Source: Methylotenera sp. (GTDB lineage Bacteria; Pseudomonadota; Gammaproteobacteria; Burkholderiales; Methylophilaceae). Taken from it: a stretch of 64,000 bases of DNA. The notes below the pieces were generated by a model. The model was given only the letters and a program-made list of their open reading frames with translations, was not told the origin of the DNA and searched no databases. The position numbers were made by a program, and so were the translations under genes. This document shows positions 58,614 to 64,000 of the stretch, one piece after another. The DNA lies in assembly GCA_013141495.1 (NCBI GenBank), contig JABFQV010000013.1, forward strand, positions 1 to 64,000, read 5' to 3'. How positions within the stretch are numbered: position 1 is the first letter of the stretch; the number at the start of each line of letters is the position of its first letter.

Positions 58614-60983
58614 ATGCAATTTTCAGAAAATTGGTTACGTAGCTTGGTTAACACTGACTTGGACAGTCAGGCTTTGAGTCATGCTTTGACAATGGCAGGG
58701 CTGGAAGTGGAAGAGATGCAACCTGTTGCTGCCGCATTTAGCAAAGTAGTTGTGGCAAAAATCCTGTCGGCTGAAAAACATCCGGATGCTGACCGTTTAC
58801 AGGTTTGCAAGGTGGATGTGGGCTTGCCTGAGCCGTTGCAAATTGTATGTGGTGCCGCTAATGCGCGTGCGGGTTTAGTTGCACCTTGTGCCATGGTGGG
58901 GGCAGAGTTACCTGGGTTTTCTATCAAACAAGCCAAAGTGCGCGGCATAGAGTCGTTCGGCATGATGTGTTCATCTAAAGAGCTGGGTTTGAGTGCTGAA
59001 GCTACAGGATTATTAGAACTAGATAGCGATGCATTGATAGGCCAAGATATTCGTCAATATTTGGATTTGGATGATCATCTTTTAACACTTAAGCTCACGC
59101 CAAATCGTAGTGATTGTTTAAGCCTCACAGGTATTGCACGTGATGTCGCTGCGATTACAGGCGCTACTACACGTTTTGAAGTGATTTCACCTGCGGCAGT
59201 AGAGCTCTCGCAACGTAAAGCAGTTGCGGTGACAGAGTCGTCAGCTTGCCCACGCTATTGTGGTCGTTTAATTAGCGGTATTAACGCGCAAGCGATTACG
59301 CCGGCATGGATGGTTAAACGCTTAGAACGTAGTGGCTTGCGTACGATTAGTGCCGTAGTTGATATTACTAACTATGTGCTGTTAGCGCTGGGTCAGCCGA
59401 TGCATGCGTTTGATGCTGCTAAATTGAACGGTGATGTGAGCGTGCGCTTTGCCAACGCTGGTGAATCACTCAGTCTGCTGAATGATCAAACCATACAGCT
59501 TAAAACCGATGATTTAGTTATTGCCGATGCACAGGGTGCAATTGGCTTAGCTGGCATTATGGGTGGCAAGCCAACGGCTGTGAGCGACGAAACTACCGAT
59601 GTATTCTTGGAAAGCGCGTTCTTTGTACCGTCTGTGATCGCAGGCAAGGCACGTAGGCTCGGGTTGAGTACAGACTCATCTTATCGCTTTGAGCGCGGTG
59701 TCGATTTCGGTAATACACGCAATGCGATTGAATACGCTACAACGCTAATACAGCAAATCTGCGGTGGTAAAGCTGGGGATGTCACTGAAGTGATTGGCAC
59801 CTTGCCTGCGCGTCAGCCGGTAAAGCTAAGAATGGCACGATTAGTATCCGTATTGGGTATTGCATTTGAGCAACCAAAAGTAGCACAACTGCTTACCCAG
59901 CTTGGCTTCTCGTTTAGTGTGGGTGATGAAGTGTTTACTGTCACGCCACCTAGTTATCGCTTTGATATTGCGATTGAAGAAGACTTGATTGAAGAAATTG
60001 CGCGCTTGCACGGCTATGATCATATTCCCGCAACGCCGCCGGTTGCAACACTAAACATGCTAGCGGTACCTGAGCAGCAGTTGCATTTGAATCAATTGCG
60101 TGATGGATTGGTATTTGCGGGCTATCAAGAAGTGGTGACTTACAGTTTTGTGGATGAAAGCTGGGAGCGTGATTTATTAGGTAACAGCGCACCTATTAAG
60201 CTTAAGAATCCAATTGCGAGCAACTTGAGCGTAATGCGTAGTAGCTTGTGGGGTGGTTTGTTAGACACCTTAAGCTACAACCTGAATCGTAAGCAAGAAC
60301 GTGCTAGTTTGTTTGAAATCGGTGCGGTATATCATCAAGAAGCCGGTGTGTATCATGAATCAACACGAATTTCTGGTTTAGCCTACGGTAGCGCAAAACC
60401 AGAGCAATGGGCTGAGAGCAGTAAAGAAGTCGATTTTTTTGATGCAAAAGCACATGTAGAGGTCTTACTTGGTGCTACCCATACGGGTAGGCAGCTTGTT
60501 TACGAAAAAGCCGTGCATAGCGCACTGCACCCGGGTCAATCGGCGCGTATTTTACTAGATGGCAAAGCTATCGGATGGTTAGGTAAGCTACATCCGAAAT
60601 GGCAACAACAATACGATTTTGCCAAGAGTACCTTTTTGTTTGAAATGGACGCGGATGCTTTGTTAAGTCGCCATTTACCCGCTTATCAAGAGGTTTCAAA
60701 ACTGCTACCGGTACGTCGTGATTTAGCCATCGTTTTGGATGAAAATACTGCCGTAGAAACGGTGTTAACTGCAGTTAAAAAAGCCAATATACCACTGATA
60801 AAAGAGGTGGCTTTATTTGATTTATACCAAGGTAGAGGGATCGCAGAAAGCAAAAAAAGCCTTGCATTATCAGTACTTATGCATGATACTCAAAAAACTT
60901 TGACTGATGTTGAAGCCGATACAGCCATTGCTAATCTGCTACAATTATTGCAAAACGATTTTGATGCGACGCTGAGAAATTAA
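58614..60983 (+). CDS. pheT: Phenylalanyl-tRNA synthetase beta subunit
   Basis: 789 residues. N-terminal tRNA-binding (EMAP-like) domain with ILSAEKHPDADRLQVCKVDV (about 52-71), B3/B4 editing domain, B5 domain, class II-like catalytic module and C-terminal ferredoxin-fold anticodon-binding domain (LLPVRRDLAIVLDE). Complete. No good ribosome binding site is seen just before ATG; the repeat element ends there. Confidence 0.97.
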   Translation: MQFSENWLRSLVNTDLDSQALSHALTMAGLEVEEMQPVAAAFSKVVVAKILSAEKHPDADRLQVCKVDVGLPEPLQIVCGAANARAGLVAPCAMVGAELPGFSIKQAKVRGIESFGMMCSSKELGLSAEATGLLELDSDALIGQDIRQYLDLDDHLLTLKLTPNRSDCLSLTGIARDVAAITGATTRFEVISPAAVELSQRKAVAVTESSACPRYCGRLISGINAQAITPAWMVKRLERSGLRTISAVVDITNYVLLALGQPMHAFDAAKLNGDVSVRFANAGESLSLLNDQTIQLKTDDLVIADAQGAIGLAGIMGGKPTAVSDETTDVFLESAFFVPSVIAGKARRLGLSTDSSYRFERGVDFGNTRNAIEYATTLIQQICGGKAGDVTEVIGTLPARQPVKLRMARLVSVLGIAFEQPKVAQLLTQLGFSFSVGDEVFTVTPPSYRFDIAIEEDLIEEIARLHGYDHIPATPPVATLNMLAVPEQQLHLNQLRDGLVFAGYQEVVTYSFVDESWERDLLGNSAPIKLKNPIASNLSVMRSSLWGGLLDTLSYNLNRKQERASLFEIGAVYHQEAGVYHESTRISGLAYGSAKPEQWAESSKEVDFFDAKAHVEVLLGATHTGRQLVYEKAVHSALHPGQSARILLDGKAIGWLGKLHPKWQQQYDFAKSTFLFEMDADALLSRHLPAYQEVSKLLPVRRDLAIVLDENTAVETVLTAVKKANIPLIKEVALFDLYQGRGIAESKKSLALSVLMHDTQKTLTDVEADTAIANLLQLLQNDFDATLRN

Positions 60984-61090
60984 CTACTTAAAAAAACCAG
61001 TACGGCATTTAATTTCGCTAAAATTCAAGTTAAAAAAATGTCTGTGCATGATAAAAGCGATTAACAGCTTTAAATGAAATGGGAGCGTGT

Positions 61091-61384
61091 ATGACTTTAA
61101 CAAAAGCTGAACTTGCAGATTTACTCTATGAGCAAGTTGGGTTAAATAAACGTGAAGCCAAAGATATGGTGGAAGCATTCTTTGAAGAAGTGCGGATTGC
61201 GTTAGAGGCAGGCGATAGCGTCAAACTATCTGGTTTTGGTAATTTTGAATTACGTAAAAAGTCAGAGCGCCCAGGGCGCAACCCTAAAACTGGTGAAGAA
61301 ATACCAATTACCGCACGTCGGGTGGTTACTTTTCATGCCAGCCAAAAGCTAAAAAGTAAGGTAGATGCCAACTACGCGAGCTAA
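61091..61384 (+). CDS. ihfA: Integration host factor alpha subunit
   Basis: 97 residues from the ATG at 61091 (GGGAG six bases upstream); the longer frame with MGAC is rejected. [20 protein letters not shown] and [20 protein letters not shown] hold the dimer and DNA-bending arm with the intercalating Pro. It bends DNA as heterodimer with IhfB. Position after pheT is conserved. Confidence 0.97.
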   Translation: MTLTKAELADLLYEQVGLNKREAKDMVEAFFEEVRIALEAGDSVKLSGFGNFELRKKSERPGRNPKTGEEIPITARRVVTFHASQKLKSKVDANYAS

Positions 61385-61452
61385 ACCTAATGCGCGTGTT
61401 GCGTTTGATTTTTTCTTAAAGCATTAGCAATAAAAGTGAGAAAGCCGTCAGT

Positions 61453-61908
61453 ATGAATGAGCAGGTTGCCAAGGTGCAGTTGCCACCCATTCCAGCAAAG
61501 CGTTATTTTACGATAGGTGAAATGAGCGAGCTTTGCGGGGTCAAGGCGCACGTGCTCAGATACTGGGAGCAAGAGTTTACGCAACTCAAGCCAGTTAAAC
61601 GTCGCGGTAACCGTCGCTATTATCAGCACCATGAAGTCTTGCTGATTCGTCGGATTCGAGAGTTATTGTACGAGGAAGGCTTTACCATCAGTGGCGCGAG
61701 GAATCGCTTGGATAATCCAGAAGCTACTGACTCAAAAGTTGAAAAGCCGGCAACAGTCAGAGGCATGCTTGATTTGCAAGCGCAGCCGAATCCAACGCCA
61801 GCCCAAGTTAAATTAACATTATCAACCGCAGAAACTGGTGCCTTTGATTTTGTGGCAGTTAAAACAGAGTTGCGTCAAATTTTGAATTTATTGCACCAAA
61901 ATTTGTAG
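61453..61908 (+). CDS. MerR-family transcriptional regulator
   Basis: 151 residues. N-terminal winged helix: KRYFTIGEMSELCGVKAHVL then RYWEQEF and RRGNRRYYQHHEVLLIRRIR (about 17-75). No cysteine pattern for metal sensing follows, so it is not MerR/CueR-like in ligand. The same gene commonly follows ihfA in proteobacteria; target unknown. Confidence 0.9.
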   Translation: MNEQVAKVQLPPIPAKRYFTIGEMSELCGVKAHVLRYWEQEFTQLKPVKRRGNRRYYQHHEVLLIRRIRELLYEEGFTISGARNRLDNPEATDSKVEKPATVRGMLDLQAQPNPTPAQVKLTLSTAETGAFDFVAVKTELRQILNLLHQNL

Positions 61909-62003
61909 CCTTCGTGGTTTTTTATTTACTACGCAATTTATAGGTCATAAGTTTTTGCGCTATAATGCACGCCTGTTGCAAGCAGTTTATTGTAACAACG
62001 GTT

Positions 62004-62080
62004 CGGGGCATAGCGCAGCCTGGTAGCGTACATGCCTGGGGGGCATGGGGTCGCAAGTTCGAATCTTGCTGTCCCGACCA
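62004..62080 (+). tRNA. tRNA-Pro (GGG)
   Basis: 77 nt with encoded CCA. Acceptor CGGGGCA/TGTCCCG, anticodon stem CATGC/GCATG with loop CTGGGGG giving GGG, T arm GCAAG TTCGAAT CTTGC. Follows the MerR-type gene. Confidence 0.96.
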
Positions 62081-62105
62081 ATAAAAAAGTGTAAACAATC
62101 AAGTC

Positions 62106-62125
62106 AGCCATGTGCTGGCTTTTTT
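62106..62125 (+). terminator. Terminator of tRNA-Pro
   Basis: AGCCA, loop TGTGC, TGGCT and a run of six T, 25 bp after the tRNA. Confidence 0.7.
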
Positions 62126-62574
62126 GTTCTGCGCCCCCACTGCGCCACCAAATTTAATAAACATTCTCAAAGCGTGGAATTGAGCTAATTATCACGATGA
62201 TTTATGGGCTTTATCTTTGAGGAGATGATGTATATTGCTACCTTTGCTGATTTGATTGGTTAAACCCAGATTTTTCATTAGGTAGATTTGCCTTTCTATC
62301 AAGCATGAATAATCTGCTTTAGCAGATATATTCTGCTGGGGAGACCTTTACGGTCTCACGAATGCTGGCGATCGATTTTTGGTCATTTTTGTAGCTTAAT
62401 CGTTGTCCATGGCTCGCTATGAACTTCTCGTAAGCCACAAACCAGAGAGCTGATAAGCACTACTAAGCCACTGAAGTGGCAAGTATTGCTAAACTACCTC
62501 AAACATCTCGTCACCATCGTTTCGCAACCTAATGGATAGTCTGGTTTGTAAAGTTAACGCTTAATAGGATTTTT
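62126..62574. other. Non-coding region before the PilZ gene
   Basis: About 450 bp without a supported gene. It has an inverted repeat GAGACC/GGTCTC at about 62341-62357 and a short plus-strand frame near 62409 starting MARYELLVSHKPES, which resembles the first residues of some IS5-type transposases but stops after 14 codons. AGGA seven bases before 62575 is a usable ribosome binding site. Confidence 0.4.
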
Positions 62575-63336
62575 ATGGAACACGCCACGCATACGCATGA
62601 TGAAGAGCAATACATTGTGCATAACCCTAAAGAGGTCATGCAAATTCTAACTAATTTGGTGAAGCAGAAGGCGATGCTTAAAGTTTCATTCAATCAGGGG
62701 CTTGATGAGTATCTCACCACTGTGATTGCAATTGATACAAAAAATCATGCAGTGCATCTGGATATTGGCCGCGATGATGAGTTTAACCGTAGATTATTGG
62801 CAAGCCAGCGAGTACTTTTTGTTAAAGATGAAGGTATTAGAATTAAATGGACGAGTACACACGTTACTGAGGTTACGTTGAAAGATGGTAAGGCAATTAG
62901 GATTGCGCTGCCTCAAGATTTAATTCGATTACAGCGCCGTGAGTTTTTCCGTTTTGCTACGCCGATTGTTAACCCTGTACCATGTGTTATTCCTAAAGCA
63001 AATGAAGCGAATCCTGAAGAGGAGGGCACGCTTGATTTCACTTTGCTTGATGTCAGTTTGGGTGGGGTTGGTGTCTTGGCGGCAGGTGAGTTAGACGCAG
63101 CGCTTGTGATTGGTGCAACTTTTAATCACTGCAAAATCAGTTTTCCAGATGTTGGTATGACTGATGTTACGTTGCAAGTAAAAAACATCACGCAATTGCC
63201 TGCAAAAGACGGTGCATTTAAGCATCGAGTCGGTTTTCAGTACATTACGCCATCACGCGGTAATGAAGGGCTTATTAACCGCTATGTCTTTATTTTAGAG
63301 CGCCAGGCGATAGCGCTGGTTAATGGGGCAGGGTAA
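62575..63336 (+). CDS. YcgR-like PilZ-domain protein (c-di-GMP effector)
   Basis: 253 residues. N-terminal YcgR-type domain (about 15-115) and PilZ domain (about 118-245). c-di-GMP-binding motifs: RREFFR (121-126) and DVSLGG (159-164). Such proteins bind cyclic di-GMP and in many bacteria slow the flagellar motor. No flagellar gene is in the window. An HDOD protein gene lies convergent downstream. Confidence 0.9.
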   Translation: MEHATHTHDEEQYIVHNPKEVMQILTNLVKQKAMLKVSFNQGLDEYLTTVIAIDTKNHAVHLDIGRDDEFNRRLLASQRVLFVKDEGIRIKWTSTHVTEVTLKDGKAIRIALPQDLIRLQRREFFRFATPIVNPVPCVIPKANEANPEEEGTLDFTLLDVSLGGVGVLAAGELDAALVIGATFNHCKISFPDVGMTDVTLQVKNITQLPAKDGAFKHRVGFQYITPSRGNEGLINRYVFILERQAIALVNGAG

Positions 63337-63388
63337 TTCAGCCTTTCTAAGTGCGGGAGTCTGCATTAACCTGCAAAAAAGCAGTAGT

Positions 63389-63427
63389 CCACAAAATGGT
63401 GTAAGCAGGCATTTCACCATTTCGTGG
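63389..63427. terminator. Hairpin between convergent PilZ and HDOD genes
   Basis: 13-bp arms CCACAAAATGGTG and CACCATTTCGTGG with one mismatch and a 13-base loop; no long T-run. Confidence 0.4.
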
Positions 63428-63443
63428 ATAATAAGCCTAAAGA

Positions 63444-64000
63444 TTAGATTCCCAATGACTCAGCCCAAGCTAAAGCGGCAATATGGCATTCATTCACTTT
63501 ATTAGCATCATATTGTAGTAACTCTGCAAGTTCTAATATGCGTTTGCTGTCGGCGCTTTCACAGGCTTCAGTAAGCTGTAAGAATGGGCCGTAAATGCCT
63601 TCACGTGTAAGTAGTGCTTCAGCGACGGTTTCAGGAAGCTGAATTTTTTCCAGAATATCTTCCATAGGCATTTTTAAAATTGCATCAAGCAGTGAAAATA
63701 CGCCGACAATAAATAAATTATCGCGGTCATGCTTTTCAAAATAGCTTTCACCTAACAACTCTGAGAGGCGTCCACGGGTGATGGAGGTTTTCATCAGGGC
63801 TGGTGGCGTTGAGTTTTCGCCCGCCGTGACCATTAGCAGCGTAAGCCAGCGGTATAGTTGTTTGGTGCCCAAAATGGTAAGGGCATGCTTAATTGATTGA
63901 ATTTCACATGAGAGGCCAAAGCCGACAGAGTTAATATAGCGCAGTAGTTTAAATGACAGCGCGGCGTCACGCTTAAAGCCAGTTTCGATTTTGGCATTAT
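63444..64000 (-). CDS. HDOD-domain protein, C-terminal part (runs off the window)
   Basis: About 185 residues are visible; the frame is open to the window edge, so the start lies outside. The HDOD region reads AALSFKLLRYINSVGFGL, HALTILGTKQLYRWLTLL and LFIVGVFSLLDAILKMPM, as in proteins joining an EAL domain to HDOD (YuxH/CdgJ type). If an EAL domain lies upstream, it would be a c-di-GMP phosphodiesterase or effector, matching the PilZ neighbour. HDOD alone has no known catalysis. Confidence 0.8.
   Translation of the reverse strand, partial: NAKIETGFKRDAALSFKLLRYINSVGFGLSCEIQSIKHALTILGTKQLYRWLTLLMVTAGENSTPPALMKTSITRGRLSELLGESYFEKHDRDNLFIVGVFSLLDAILKMPMEDILEKIQLPETVAEALLTREGIYGPFLQLTEACESADSKRILELAELLQYDANKVNECHIAALAWAESLGI

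Overview
The window looks like a chromosomal stretch of a betaproteobacterium, most likely a Methylophilaceae-type (Methylotenera/Methylophilus-like) member of the Nitrosomonadales. This is inferred from the protein sequences and from gene orders typical of betaproteobacteria: tpiA-secG-tRNA-Leu-nuoA..N-DUF2818, thrS-infC-rpmI-rplT-pheS-pheT-ihfA-merR-tRNA-Pro, an E3 subunit carrying its own lipoyl domain, and birA/coaX/SPOR. No methylotrophy gene lies in the window, so the family call is an inference. Base composition looks moderate (mid-40s % GC by eye, not computed).

Layout. 1-71: the last bases of a 5S rRNA and the terminator of an rRNA operon. 209-2407: a Crp/Fnr-type regulator and an M17 aminopeptidase, both on the minus strand. 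2684-10878: the pyruvate dehydrogenase block aceE-aceF, a Yip1-like membrane protein, lpdA, and a GlcD-type FAD oxidase. 10893-15701: SPOR protein, coaX and birA on the minus strand, with a TonB-dependent receptor on the plus strand between coaX and birA. This receptor carries the residues of the OprC copper site.

15702-22475 is the accessory and disturbed part. It holds a multiply frameshifted gene remnant, glnS, a frame-broken zeta-like toxin with a small downstream ORF, a 31-bp partial repeat of the glnS 3' end, an unknown membrane-anchored protein, two REP-like palindromes, and a flavin reductase that has lost its N-terminal half.

22610-34518: a MacAB-like export operon with two different permeases, corA, msrA, a Y-family polymerase, a glycine-zipper protein, an apgM-like protein with recJ, and nnrD. 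34637-50976: tpiA, secG, tRNA-Leu(GAG) and a complete 14-gene complex I operon (nuoA-N) plus DUF2818. 51133-53763: a NUDIX hydrolase, an SDR-type protein and a lytic transglycosylase, translationally coupled. 53878-62080: tRNA-Val(GAC), the thrS-to-ihfA translation cluster with a probable AUA start for infC and a repeat element between pheS and pheT, a MerR-type regulator and tRNA-Pro(GGG). 62575-64000: a PilZ/YcgR-like c-di-GMP effector and the C-terminal part of an HDOD protein that runs off the window.

Most of the window is core metabolism. The pyruvate dehydrogenase complex makes acetyl-CoA and NADH, and complex I oxidises the NADH. I did not find a clear new multi-gene system. The most interesting leads are the probable copper receptor, the broken toxin locus with a glnS repeat behind it, the decayed gene before glnS, the repeat element splitting pheS from pheT, and the unusual start codons.
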